Assembly: GCA_036374175.1 (NCBI GenBank)
Contig: DASUUH010000142.1
Coordinates: 1-21,453, forward strand
From: JASLBX01 sp036374175
GTDB lineage: Bacteria > Actinomycetota > Actinomycetes > Jiangellales > Jiangellaceae
Direction of reading: 5' to 3'
Length of the DNA: 21,453 bases
The notes below the pieces were generated by a model, which was given only the letters and a program-made list of their open reading frames with translations, had not been told where the DNA came from and ran no database searches. Numbering within the stretch: position 1 is the first letter of the stretch; the number at the start of each line of letters is the position of its first letter. A program made the translations under genes and the position numbers. This document shows, in pieces, positions 6,932 to 15,061 of the stretch.

Positions 6932-9727
6932 TTGTCCAGCACGATGATCGACCCGGACCCCACGGTGGTCGATGCGAGCTCGGTCGCCCAGATCCTCGAG
7001 ACCAGCCCGGACCGCGGGCTGACCGCCGCCGAAGCCGCCCGGCGGCTGGCTGTCGCGGGACCCAACGAGATCGCGCCGGCTGCCCCGGTGCCGACCTGGC
7101 GCAAGCTCCTCGAGCACTTCCGTGATCCCCTGATCTACCTGCTGCTGGGTGCGATCGTCGTCTCGTTCGCCGCGTGGCTGATCGAGGGTGCGTCCGGGTG
7201 GCCCTACGAGCCCACCGTGATCGCGGCCATCGTGGTGTTGAACGCGGTGCTCGGGTATGTGCAGCAGGCCCGGGCCGAGCATGCTGTCGAGGCACTCCAG
7301 CGGATGAGCAGCCCGACGGCTGCGGTGATCCGCGACGGCGTCCAGGTTCGCGTCCCGGCCGGCGACCTGGTGCCCGGCGATCTGCTGGTGCTGGCCGAAG
7401 GCGACACCGTCGCGGCCGATGCGCGGCTGCTGACGGCTGCCACGCTCAAAGTGTCGGAGGCCTCGCTCACCGGAGAGAGTGAGCCGGTGCTCAAGGACGC
7501 CCGCACGCTCGGTCAACCGGTGGCACTCGGCGACCGGATCAACATGGTCTTCAACGGCACCGCAGTGACCCAAGGCGTCGGCCGGGCGATCGTGACGGCC
7601 ACGGGCATGAGCACCCAGATGGGCCAGATCGCAGACCTGCTGCATTCGACGCGAGACGACCCCACACCGCTCCAGCGGGAGATCGCCCGAGTTGGACGGA
7701 TGCTGGGCGTCGCTGTCATCGTCATCGCTGCCTTGGCGACGGCCGCCATCTTCGCCTTTTACGGAGTCCAGAGCGTCGACGACGTGGTCACCGCCCTGTT
7801 GCTCGGAGTGTCGCTCGCCGTCGCGGCTGTGCCGGAGGGGCTGCCCGCCGTCCTGTCGGTGGTGCTGGCACTCGGCATGCAGCGCATGGCATCCCGCAAT
7901 GCCATCGTCAAGAAGCTGTCCTCGGTAGAGACGTTGGGCTCGGCGTCCGTCGTGTGTTCGGACAAGACCGGAACGCTCACCAAAGGTGAGATGACCATCG
8001 GCCGTGTGGTGACCTCGTCCGGTGAGGTCACGGTCAGTGGTGTCGGCTACCGGCCCGAGGGCCGGGTTGAGCATGACGGCGGCCCACTGGAGGAAGGCAG
8101 CACGTTGTGGCGCGAGACGGCGATCGTGCTCGGCGGCGGCAGCCTCGCCAGCGATGCGATAGTCCGTGAGCAGAACGGTGACTGGGTGATCCAGGGTGAT
8201 CCGACCGAGGCCGCGTTCCTGGTCGCCGAGATGAAGCTCGGTACCCGCGATCGCCGGACAGGTCGGTTCCAGCGGGTGGGCCAGATCCCGTTCACGGCCG
8301 AACGCAAGCTCATGACCAGCCTGGAATCGGACAGCGAGCGAGCCGGCAAACTCGCCGTGGTCACCAAGGGTGCACCGGATGTGCTGCTCGACCGCTGTTC
8401 GCATGTTCGGGTCGCAGATGCGGTCGTGCCTCTCGACGACACGTGGCGCACGCGCATCCTCAACGACGTCGCGCGATTGTCCGACCAGGCATTCCGGACG
8501 CTCGCCGTGGCCTACCGGCCCCTGGAGATCACCGCACCGCCCGACATCGACGAGTCGCTGGAGCACGACCTCGTGTACACCGGCATGGTCGGGATCATCG
8601 ACCCGCCGCGTCCGGAGGCGGCGCAGGCGATCGCCGAGGCCCACCGTGCGGGCGTTCGAGTCATGATGATCACTGGGGATCATCCGCGGACGGCGACCCG
8701 CATCGCCGGTGATCTCGGCATTGCCGGGCAGGAGGCCGAAGCCGTCTCCGGAGTCGAACTCGACCAGCTTGCCGAGAGTCAGTTCGGCGACACGGTCCGC
8801 CGCCGGTCCGTGTACGCGCGGGTGACGCCGCAGCACAAGTTGCGCATCGTCGATGCCTTGCAGGCCGATCACAACGTGGTGGCCATGACCGGCGACGGGG
8901 TCAACGACGCTCCCGCGCTGAAGTCGGCCGACATCGGCGTCGCCATGGGCCGCACGGGGACGGAGGTGACGAAGGAAGCGGCGAAGATGATCCTGGCGGA
9001 CGACAACTTCGCCACCATCGTGCAGGCCATCCGTGAGGGCCGGGCCATCTTCCTGAACATCAAGAAGTTTCTCCGGTACCTGCTCTCGTCCAACATGGGC
9101 GAGGTCCTGACCGTGTTCCTCGGCGTCATCCTGGCCAGTGTCATCGGCCTCACCGGAGGTGACGGGGCCCTGGCGCTGCCGCTCCTTGCCACCCAGATCT
9201 TGTGGATCAACCTGCTCACCGATAGCGCTCCCGCGCTCGCCATGGGCGTCGACACCGAAGCCGACGACGTGATGAGCCGTCCACCGCGGTCGCTGAAGGA
9301 TCGGGTCATCGACCGCCAGATGTGGGCAGGGGTCCTGCTCATCGGTCTGGTGATGGCCGTGGCCACCCTGGCTACCATCGATCTCTACCTGCCAGGTGGG
9401 CTTATCGAGGGAACGCAGACCCTCGACAACGCCCGCACGGCGGGATTCACCGTGCTCGTTCTCGCTCAGTTGTTCAATGCGCTGAACGCCCGATCGGAGA
9501 CGGGCACCGCGTTCCACCGGTTGTTGGCCAACCGCTGGCTGTGGGCGGCCATCGCTGTGTCGGCCGCCCTGCAGGTGGCGGTCGTGCATGTGCCGTTCCT
9601 CAACGAGGCGTTCACCACGACGCCGTTGTCTTTCGGCCAGTGGCTGGTCTGCCTCGCGATGGCCAGCGCCGTGCTGTGGCTCAGCGAACTTCGCAAGCTG
9701 GTGATCCGGGCCACGTCAGGCCGGTAA
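6932..9727 (+). CDS. P2A-type cation-transporting ATPase, CtpF-like
   Basis: A pump of about 931 residues, close in size and style to M. tuberculosis CtpF (905 residues, DosR regulon). It has an N-terminal cation-ATPase domain, TGES in SLTGESEPV, PEGLP from P301, phosphorylated D344 in DKTGT, KGAPDVLLDRC, GDGVNDAP from G654, and M6 NLLTDSAPAL (N760, T763, D764), which keeps the canonical ion-binding aspartate. Start choice is uncertain: TTG at 6932 has GGAGG at 6921-6925 with ideal spacing; ATG at 6944 is too far from it, and GTG at 6914 has only a weak site. It follows the first pump by 51 bp on the same strand. The two are clear paralogues but differ at M6, suggesting different cations rather than simple redundancy. 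Ca2+ is the best family guess. Confidence 0.92.
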   Translation: MSSTMIDPDPTVVDASSVAQILETSPDRGLTAAEAARRLAVAGPNEIAPAAPVPTWRKLLEHFRDPLIYLLLGAIVVSFAAWLIEGASGWPYEPTVIAAIVVLNAVLGYVQQARAEHAVEALQRMSSPTAAVIRDGVQVRVPAGDLVPGDLLVLAEGDTVAADARLLTAATLKVSEASLTGESEPVLKDARTLGQPVALGDRINMVFNGTAVTQGVGRAIVTATGMSTQMGQIADLLHSTRDDPTPLQREIARVGRMLGVAVIVIAALATAAIFAFYGVQSVDDVVTALLLGVSLAVAAVPEGLPAVLSVVLALGMQRMASRNAIVKKLSSVETLGSASVVCSDKTGTLTKGEMTIGRVVTSSGEVTVSGVGYRPEGRVEHDGGPLEEGSTLWRETAIVLGGGSLASDAIVREQNGDWVIQGDPTEAAFLVAEMKLGTRDRRTGRFQRVGQIPFTAERKLMTSLESDSERAGKLAVVTKGAPDVLLDRCSHVRVADAVVPLDDTWRTRILNDVARLSDQAFRTLAVAYRPLEITAPPDIDESLEHDLVYTGMVGIIDPPRPEAAQAIAEAHRAGVRVMMITGDHPRTATRIAGDLGIAGQEAEAVSGVELDQLAESQFGDTVRRRSVYARVTPQHKLRIVDALQADHNVVAMTGDGVNDAPALKSADIGVAMGRTGTEVTKEAAKMILADDNFATIVQAIREGRAIFLNIKKFLRYLLSSNMGEVLTVFLGVILASVIGLTGGDGALALPLLATQILWINLLTDSAPALAMGVDTEADDVMSRPPRSLKDRVIDRQMWAGVLLIGLVMAVATLATIDLYLPGGLIEGTQTLDNARTAGFTVLVLAQLFNALNARSETGTAFHRLLANRWLWAAIAVSAALQVAVVHVPFLNEAFTTTPLSFGQWLVCLAMASAVLWLSELRKLVIRATSGR

Positions 9728-9748
9728 CGACCCAAGTCGGCGCACTGC

Positions 9749-10156
9749 TCACTGCGGGAGGGCGTACGGGTCGCGCGATGCGGCCTCGATCGACACGACC
9801 TCCTGGCCCAGCGGCAGGAGTGCGAGCGGCACCATCTTCCAGGCTGCGATGCCGAACGGGATGCCGATGATCGTCAGGCACAGCAGTAGTCCGGCCACCA
9901 GGTGGGCCAGCGCCAGCTCCCATCCCACGAGGAGGAACCAGATCACGTTGCCGATTGCGGACCAGACGCCGGCGTTGCGGCGGAACACGGTCGTCCGGCC
10001 GAACGGCCAGATGACGAAACCCGCGAGACGGAAGGACGCAATCCCGAACGGGATCGTGATGATGAGAATGAACGCCACGATCCCGGCGATCACGTAGCCC
10101 AGGGCGAGCCACCAACCGGCGAGGATCAGCCAGAGGACATTGCCGACCGCTCTCAT
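9749..10156 (-). CDS. yccF: YccF (DUF307) family inner membrane protein
   Basis: A 135-residue membrane protein built of two tandem copies of the YccF unit. Each runs from a GNV(L/I)W start through two hydrophobic helices to IPFGIA and a P(F/L)G end: GNVLWLILAGW... with ITIPFGIASF, then GNVIWFLLVGW... with IGIPFGIAAW. This duplication is typical of the family, whose function is unknown. It is convergent with the second P2A pump, with 21 bp between stops, and divergent from the P1B-type pump, so a DosR-like box midway at 10207-10220 could serve both promoters. No clear ribosome site precedes the ATG. Confidence 0.9.
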   Translation of the reverse strand: MRAVGNVLWLILAGWWLALGYVIAGIVAFILIITIPFGIASFRLAGFVIWPFGRTTVFRRNAGVWSAIGNVIWFLLVGWELALAHLVAGLLLCLTIIGIPFGIAAWKMVPLALLPLGQEVVSIEAASRDPYALPQ

Positions 10157-10206
10157 GGCACGACGATAGTCCGTGCAGCTCGAGCCCGGCTAATGGGCAC
10201 CTTGGC

Positions 10207-10220
10207 AGGACCTTCGCCCC
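10207..10220 (+). promoter_or_regulatory. DosR-like box between yccF and the P1B ATPase gene
   Basis: AGGACCTTCGCCCC, 10 of 14 matches to the DosR core, sharing the GACCTTCG core with boxes at 13715, 13786 and 18570. It sits almost exactly midway between the two divergent start codons, about 50 bp from each, where an activator site would be expected. Confidence 0.5.
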
Positions 10221-10270
10221 TTCTCGCCGCCGTGCCCGCTGGGAGAGTCTGGCTGTGGAAGGAGAGGTTG

Positions 10271-12643
10271 GTGAACCGCGGAGTGCGCACGCCGAACTCG
10301 GCCAACGCCGCGGCAGGCCGGTCCGAGGACAGCGGCGCACACGTTTTGCGTGTCATGTTAGGCGGGGCGTTTGCCCTGCTGGTCGTCGGCGCGGTGCTGC
10401 ACGTTGCGGGGCAGGGTGGTCTTGGCGACACCGCGTGGCGAATCACCGGTCTGGCAGGCGCGCTCTGGTCTGCGTCCCTTGTGGTGAGTGCGCTGCGCAA
10501 CGGCCGCGTCGGGGTGGACGCGATCGCGGTGATCGCCATCTCCGGTGCGCTACTGGTCGGCGAGGTGTTCGCGGCCGCGCTGATCACGTTGATGCTCGCC
10601 ACGGGGCGCTATCTCGAAGAGCGAGCGGCCGGCCGGGCACGTGCCGAACTCACCGCGCTGGTCGCCCGGGCGCCCGTCGAGGCACACCGGTACCTGGACG
10701 GGAGTCTCGAGGTCGTGCCGGTGAGCCAGGTGCGGACCGGTGACCTGCTACTCGTCCGGTCCGGAGAGATCGTGCCGGTCGACGGGCGGGTCGAGCGGGG
10801 CGCCGCCGTACTGGACGAGTCGGCACTGACGGGGGAGGCGGCGCCGGTCACCCGACCAGTGGGCGATGGCGTCCGCTCTGGAGTCGTGAACGCAGGAGGG
10901 CCGTTCGACCTGCGAGCGACGACCTCCGCGGCCGAATCGACGTACGCCGGCATCGTCCGGTTGGTGGAGCAGGCGTCGGCCGAGAGTGCCCGGTTCGTCA
11001 GAATGGCCGACCGCTACGCGGCCTGGTTCGTGCCGCTGTCGCTGGGGCTGGCCGGGGTTGCCTGGTTGGTGTCGGGCGATCCCGTCCGCGCGGTGGCGGT
11101 GCTGGTCGTTGCGACGCCCTGCCCGTTGATCCTGGCCGCGCCCATCGCGTTGGTATCCGGGATGGCCCGAGCCACCGGCCACGGGGTGATCGTCAAGAAT
11201 GGAGCTGCACTCGAGCAACTGGCCGGCGCGCGGGTACTCCTGCTGGACAAGACCGGAACTCTCACCGCCGGTCGCCCCGTGGTGGCCGATGTGGTGAGCG
11301 CCGGGGCGTTGGGCACCGATGACGTTCTCGGGTTCGCCGCGTCGGCTGAGCAGGTCTCGCCTCACGTGCTGGCCGGGCCGATCGTCCGGGCCGCTCGCGA
11401 GCGGGGCTTGAGCCTGTGCTTGCCGACGAGTGTCACCGAGGTGCCGGGCAAGGGCATCCGCGGCCTGGTGGCGGGCCGTACGGTGGCGGTGGGGCAGGCC
11501 GGGTGGGTTGCTCAACCGCCGTGCCTGCCTTGGCTGCGCACCGTTCAGCGACGTGTGGAGACCGACGGTGACATGTTGGTCGTCGTCGGGGTGGACGACG
11601 TGCCGGCCGGCGCCATCGTGTTGCGTGACCCGATTCGAGCAGACGCGTCGAGGACGGTGCGCGAGCTGCGCCAGTCCGGTATCCGCCGGGTTGTGCTGGT
11701 GACCGGCGACCGGCGTGAGGCGGCCGAACTCGTGGGAGCTATCGCCGGTGCGGATCTGGTGCTCGCCGAGCGGTTGCCCGAGGAGAAGCTCGCCGTGGTG
11801 CAGGCTGAGCGGCGGCACGGACCGGTCCTGATGGTTGGCGACGGCATCAATGACGCCGCCGCTCTGGCCGCGGCCGACGTCGGCGTGGCGCTCGGCGCCC
11901 GCGGGACGAGCGTCGCGTCGGAGGCCGCCGACGTGGTTCTCGCGGTGGACCGGCTGGACCGCCTCGCGGCGGCGATGCGTGTTGCGCAGCAGTCCCGCCG
12001 GATCGCGCTGCAGAGTGTCACGGCTGGCATGGGCCTTTCGCTTGCCGCGATGGGCCTGGCCGCCTGGGGTTTGCTGATCCCTGCGCTGGGCGCGGTGCTC
12101 CAGGAGGCCATCGACCTGGCGGTGATCGCAAATGCGCTCCGGGCAGCCAGACCGCGGCCCGGGCACATTCGGGTATCGGACGAGGACGCTCGCCTGCTGC
12201 GCCGGTTCGGCACCGAACACTCGGCATTGCGCCAGGTTGTCGAGGAGATCCGCGCAGCGGCCGACGCACTGGCCGCGACGCCGACTGCCGATGTCATGGA
12301 ACGGCTCGGCACACTTCAGCGCCGCCTCGTCGAGGAGCTCGATCCGCATGTGCTGGCCGAAGGCGCAGAGCTCTACCCGGTGCTCGACCGGGTCTTCGGC
12401 AGCACAGAGGTGACGAGCACGATGTCCCGGGCGCACGTGGAGATAAGCCACCTCATTCGCCAGTTGGGGCGGCTGCTGGACGAGGTGGGCGACGACGGAC
12501 TGGACGAGAGCGACATCGCACGGCTACGTCATCTGCTCTATGGGTTGCACGCCATTTGCAGCCTGCACTTCACGCAGGAGGAGGAGTCCTACTTCTCCCT
12601 TGTCGATGCCTCTCCAGACGCCCAGCGACCCGTCGTCGCCTGA
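10271..12643 (+). CDS. P1B-5 metal-transporting ATPase with C-terminal hemerythrin-like domain
   Basis: A 790-residue heavy-metal P-type ATPase without an N-terminal CxxC metal domain. The transmembrane metal motif is T282-P-C-P-L in place of CPC, and the last membrane segment carries QEAIDLAVIANALR. These fit the P1B-5 group, whose characterised member Nia of Sinorhizobium meliloti handles Ni and Fe. Phosphorylated D326 lies in DKTGT and GDGIND starts at G523. From about residue 630 the protein continues as a helical hemerythrin-like domain with spaced His and Glu ligands (EHSALR, LDPHVLAEGAE, LHAICSLHFTQEEE), as reported for P1B-5 ATPases including one from the actinomycete Acidothermus. 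A di-iron site there could let O2 or redox state or iron control pumping. GTG at 10271 is chosen for the AAGGAGAGG just upstream; earlier starts run into the divergent gene. Confidence 0.93.
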   Translation: MNRGVRTPNSANAAAGRSEDSGAHVLRVMLGGAFALLVVGAVLHVAGQGGLGDTAWRITGLAGALWSASLVVSALRNGRVGVDAIAVIAISGALLVGEVFAAALITLMLATGRYLEERAAGRARAELTALVARAPVEAHRYLDGSLEVVPVSQVRTGDLLLVRSGEIVPVDGRVERGAAVLDESALTGEAAPVTRPVGDGVRSGVVNAGGPFDLRATTSAAESTYAGIVRLVEQASAESARFVRMADRYAAWFVPLSLGLAGVAWLVSGDPVRAVAVLVVATPCPLILAAPIALVSGMARATGHGVIVKNGAALEQLAGARVLLLDKTGTLTAGRPVVADVVSAGALGTDDVLGFAASAEQVSPHVLAGPIVRAARERGLSLCLPTSVTEVPGKGIRGLVAGRTVAVGQAGWVAQPPCLPWLRTVQRRVETDGDMLVVVGVDDVPAGAIVLRDPIRADASRTVRELRQSGIRRVVLVTGDRREAAELVGAIAGADLVLAERLPEEKLAVVQAERRHGPVLMVGDGINDAAALAAADVGVALGARGTSVASEAADVVLAVDRLDRLAAAMRVAQQSRRIALQSVTAGMGLSLAAMGLAAWGLLIPALGAVLQEAIDLAVIANALRAARPRPGHIRVSDEDARLLRRFGTEHSALRQVVEEIRAAADALAATPTADVMERLGTLQRRLVEELDPHVLAEGAELYPVLDRVFGSTEVTSTMSRAHVEISHLIRQLGRLLDEVGDDGLDESDIARLRHLLYGLHAICSLHFTQEEESYFSLVDASPDAQRPVVA

Positions 12644-12645
12644 CC

Positions 12646-12666
12646 GGTGACTCGGGGCGGGTCACC
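12646..12666. terminator. Short hairpin spanning two convergent stops
   Basis: GGTGAC (12646-12651) and GTCACC (12661-12666) form a six-pair stem around a nine-base GC-rich loop. It starts three bases after the ATPase stop and covers the stop of the convergent HPF gene. It has no T tract, so it would be a weak bidirectional terminator at best. Confidence 0.35.
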
Positions 12667-13462
12667 CAGCCGGCCGGACGAGCCCGTAGTGCCCGTCGTA
12701 CCTCCGGTAGAGCACGCGTCCACGCCCAGTCGCCGGCTCGGCGAAGAACAGGAACGGCAGTCCGGTCGCGTCGAGCTGCTTGCGGGCCTCGGTGACGGTC
12801 AGCAGCGGGGCCGGCCGGTCACTCAAGGTCAGTGGGACGGCCGATGTCGGCATCCGGGCGGCGTCGGGATCGACGCTGGCCAGCCGGTATCCGGTCGGCC
12901 CGGCGCGATAGATCACGGTGTCCTTCCCCGTGTCCGCATCGGTGAACAGGTAGAAGTCGTAGTCGAGCAGATCCATGTCGAAGGCGGCCTCATCTGGCGT
13001 GGCCTGGGCGGGCGCGAACGTCTTGTGCCGCACGACCTGCCGTTCGGATTCGGGCCGCGGGTAGTACCCGGGCCGCGCACTCGGCTTGTTGATGTGCCGC
13101 CATTCGTGCGGCTCGGCGCCTGGCGCCCGGCCACGGCGGGCTTGCCAGTCTCGCGCCATCCGGTCGAGGCGGCGTCGCAGCCGGGCTTCGAGGAGCTCGA
13201 CGGCCTCGTGTGCAGTCGGTGCCGCGACCTGGGCCCGCAGCACGCGCCCGTTGACGTCCAGGTTGCCCTGCGCGACGACGGGGCGAGCCACAGCCGGGTC
13301 GCGCGACTCGGTGAGGCGAACCCTGGCGTGCAGTACCGGCTCGTTCACATACCGCACCAGCGCCTCGATCTTCCGGCGGGCTCTTGTTCGGGCGGTGTCC
13401 GGTATGTCCTTGCCGGCGACCACCTCAACCTCGGGGACGTTCATGGTCTGTCGTCGCGTCAT
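12662..13462 (-). CDS. hpf: Long ribosome hibernation-promoting factor with two C-terminal domains (Rv0079-like)
   Basis: A 266-residue protein. The N-terminal S30AE-like domain (about 7-110: VEVVAGKDIP, HARVRLTE, then a basic helix) would occupy the ribosome A/P sites and stop translation. Two tandem copies of the dimerisation domain follow: 146-198 (RHKTFAPAQ, MDLLDYDFYLFTDADTG, DTVIYR) and 210-264 (PFLFFAEPATGRG, VLYRRYDGHYGL). Ordinary long HPF has one such domain. Two copies and this length match the group I associate with mycobacterial Rv0079, a DosR-regulated translation inhibitor. ATG at 13462 follows AGGAG at good spacing; longer frames run through the intergenic region into the opposite gene. 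It diverges from the Vms1-like gene across 402 bp holding several DosR-like boxes. Confidence 0.9.
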   Translation of the reverse strand: MTRRQTMNVPEVEVVAGKDIPDTARTRARRKIEALVRYVNEPVLHARVRLTESRDPAVARPVVAQGNLDVNGRVLRAQVAAPTAHEAVELLEARLRRRLDRMARDWQARRGRAPGAEPHEWRHINKPSARPGYYPRPESERQVVRHKTFAPAQATPDEAAFDMDLLDYDFYLFTDADTGKDTVIYRAGPTGYRLASVDPDAARMPTSAVPLTLSDRPAPLLTVTEARKQLDATGLPFLFFAEPATGRGRVLYRRYDGHYGLVRPAG

Positions 13463-13482
13463 GCCGACCAACTCCTGCGGTA

Positions 13483-13496
13483 GGGCCCACGGTTCC
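13483..13496. promoter_or_regulatory. Weak DosR-like box upstream of hpf
   Basis: GGGCCCACGGTTCC preceded by TA, 9 of 14 matches to the DosR core. It is only 20 bp upstream of the hpf start, close for an activator site unless the transcript has a very short leader. Confidence 0.22.
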
Positions 13497-13714
13497 GGGA
13501 CGGCTCTGGTGAAGAATCGGCACCCGTCGGTGGGTGATGGTGGAGGGCCGTTCCGACAGATGCTCCAGTTCGACGCTGGTGGGTCGTGCGATCCGAAGAT
13601 CGCCGCCGTGCTGCTTCTCTGTTTTCGCGGTCTCCGCCTCTTCGCCGGCGGGTGCCACTTCTGAGTATTGTCCGCCGGCCACCGGTTCCGCAGTGACAAC
13701 GGTCCCGGACCGAG

Positions 13715-13728
13715 AGGTCGAAGGTCCC
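13715..13728 (-). promoter_or_regulatory. DosR-like box 1 of the Vms1-like gene
   Basis: AGGTCGAAGGTCCC, read on the minus strand as GGGACCTTCGACCT, with one perfect GGGAC half-site and the shared CCTTCG core. It lies 136 bp upstream of the Vms1-like ATG and forms a pair with the box at 13786. Confidence 0.5.
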
Positions 13729-13785
13729 TCGCCGCATCCCTTCCTGACTCCGGTAGACGCCGGAACCGCAGGCAGGTGCGTGGCG

Positions 13786-13799
13786 GTGACCTTCGTCCC
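13786..13799 (+). promoter_or_regulatory. DosR-like box 2 of the Vms1-like gene
   Basis: GTGACCTTCGTCCC, 11 of 14 matches to GGGACTWWAGTCCC. With one flanking base on each side it agrees at 15 of 16 positions with the box in the ppdK upstream region at 18570-18583. It lies 65 bp upstream of the ATG at 13865, well placed for activation. Confidence 0.55.
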
Positions 13800-13864
13800 T
13801 GGCAACCGCGGGTGGCCGTGGAGCAGCGTTGAAGTGTCGGGAGACTTGCAGGAGGTGCTTGATC

Positions 13865-15061
13865 ATGACGGCTGAGCCGCGCACGGTTCCAGCGCAGGAC
13901 GAGGGCAGGATGAACGCCGCGCCGCTGCGCAAGCTGCGTGAACTCCGGGATCCCACCGGAGGTCTGCTGTCCGTTTATCTCACCGTCCCGCCGGACCCCA
14001 CGGCGTTGCGCGAGCTGCCTGCCCAGCTTGATCGGCTGCTGGCAACGGCCCGGCCGCAGCCGGCGACCCAGATTCCCACGCGCCGGATGCGGGCCGCGCG
14101 GGTCGCCGTTCGCCAACTCGGCCTGGCTAGGGCCAGGGATTGGTTCGGGCGCACCACAGCCGTCGTCGCCTCGGGGGACGGCGACGTGCTGCACGAGATC
14201 AAGCTGCCCGCCACGGTTCCGGACCGCGCCGTCTTCGGCCGCCGGCCCTACCTCCGTCCGCTGCTGCGGGCCAACCAGGCAGCCCGCCCATACCTGGTGG
14301 TGGTTCTGGATCGCCGGCAGGCGTGGCTGTTCGAGGTCGACGGGAGCGCCATCCAGCGGGTCAGATTGTTGGAGGGTGAGAGCATCCGTGGACACACGCA
14401 TGCGGGCTGGTACGGGCTGGAGGAGCACCGGATCCGCCACCACAAGGCAGAGCAGGCCAACCGGCACTACCAGGCGACAGCTGCGGCCGTTGAAGAACGC
14501 GCGCCGGCCGGGCGGCCGCTGGTGGTGGGCGGGCACAAGGACGGCGTGTCCGAATTCCTCGCGACGCTTCCGGCGCCGTTGGCCGCCCGCGTCGCCGGCA
14601 CGTTCGTAGTTGACCCGCACACCATGACACCCCACGTGGTGCACGGCAGTGCCGCAGCCGTCATGGCCCGGTGGGAGGCCGAGCGGCAGGAGCGTATCGC
14701 CGCTGACCTCGCCAGGTGGGAGGCGGCGAGGCTGGCTGTCACCGGCGTGGAGCGAAGCGCCGAGATGGTCTCCACGTCAATGGCAGATCTGCTCGTCGTC
14801 CGCGGCGACGAACCGGTTCCCGGCGTGGTGTGCGGGTCCTGCGGGACCATAACGACGCGGCGGCATCGCTGCACGGTCACGCCGCCGTATCCGGTTCCGG
14901 ACGTGATCGACGAGATGATCTTGCGGATGCTGGACACCGGCGGCAAGATCGATCTCGGTGGGCAGGAGCAGGCCGGCCTGAGTGTCGCTGTCCGGTTGCA
15001 CCACGCGACGGTGTCGAGCGTCGAGCTTATCGACGGAGTCGAAGCAGCCGGAGCCCGGTGA
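13865..15061 (+). CDS. Vms1/eRF1-like peptidyl-tRNA hydrolase family protein (Rv2629-like)
   Basis: A 398-residue member of the bacterial eRF1-domain-1/Vms1-like family, to which the DosR-regulated M. tuberculosis protein Rv2629 belongs. Such proteins are thought to release peptide from tRNA on stalled or hibernating ribosomes. An N-terminal helical part is followed by an alpha/beta domain (VVVLDRRQAWLFEVDG, 146-160). The loop where release factors carry GGQ reads HAGWYGLEEHR (179-189), lacking both GGQ and a Gln, so catalysis is not assured. Three Cys near the C-terminus (C323, C326, C336; CGSCGTITTRRHRC) look like a partial zinc-ribbon. ATG at 13865 has GGAGG nine bases upstream. It is divergent from hpf, another ribosome-acting protein, and its last 35 bp overlap the convergent DUF4386 gene. 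Class is confident; activity is not. Confidence 0.8.
   Translation: MTAEPRTVPAQDEGRMNAAPLRKLRELRDPTGGLLSVYLTVPPDPTALRELPAQLDRLLATARPQPATQIPTRRMRAARVAVRQLGLARARDWFGRTTAVVASGDGDVLHEIKLPATVPDRAVFGRRPYLRPLLRANQAARPYLVVVLDRRQAWLFEVDGSAIQRVRLLEGESIRGHTHAGWYGLEEHRIRHHKAEQANRHYQATAAAVEERAPAGRPLVVGGHKDGVSEFLATLPAPLAARVAGTFVVDPHTMTPHVVHGSAAAVMARWEAERQERIAADLARWEAARLAVTGVERSAEMVSTSMADLLVVRGDEPVPGVVCGSCGTITTRRHRCTVTPPYPVPDVIDEMILRMLDTGGKIDLGGQEQAGLSVAVRLHHATVSSVELIDGVEAAGAR

Larger units (their letters stand above)
13463..13864. other. 402-bp divergent control region between hpf and the Vms1-like gene
   Basis: No gene is supported here; open frames crossing it are low-complexity shadows. It holds one weak DosR-like box close to hpf (13483-13496) and two good ones toward the Vms1-like gene (13715-13728 and 13786-13799, centres 71 bp apart). 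TTGTCCGCCGGCC at 13669-13681 faintly recalls the TTGTCCGG elements at the left end of the window. I see no clear sigma-70 -10/-35 pair. Confidence 0.5.

Noticed and set aside
6341..9589. A 1082-codon open frame on the minus strand opposite the ATPase genes
   Set aside because: It is antisense to two clearly coding ATPases; its composition is rich in His/Asp/Gly/Arg with no domain. Such frames are typical shadows in high-GC DNA.
9902..10270. Upstream extension of the P1B ATPase frame
   Set aside because: It is antisense to yccF and of shadow-like composition; AAGGAGAGG supports GTG at 10271.
13669..13681. TTGTCCGCCGGCC as a further copy of the left-end operator
   Set aside because: Only one half-site matches and the spacing is wrong, so it was left as a remark in the intergenic entry.
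13463..14644. N-terminal extension of the hpf reading frame
   Set aside because: It runs antisense through the Vms1-like gene, and a strong ribosome site marks the start at 13462.
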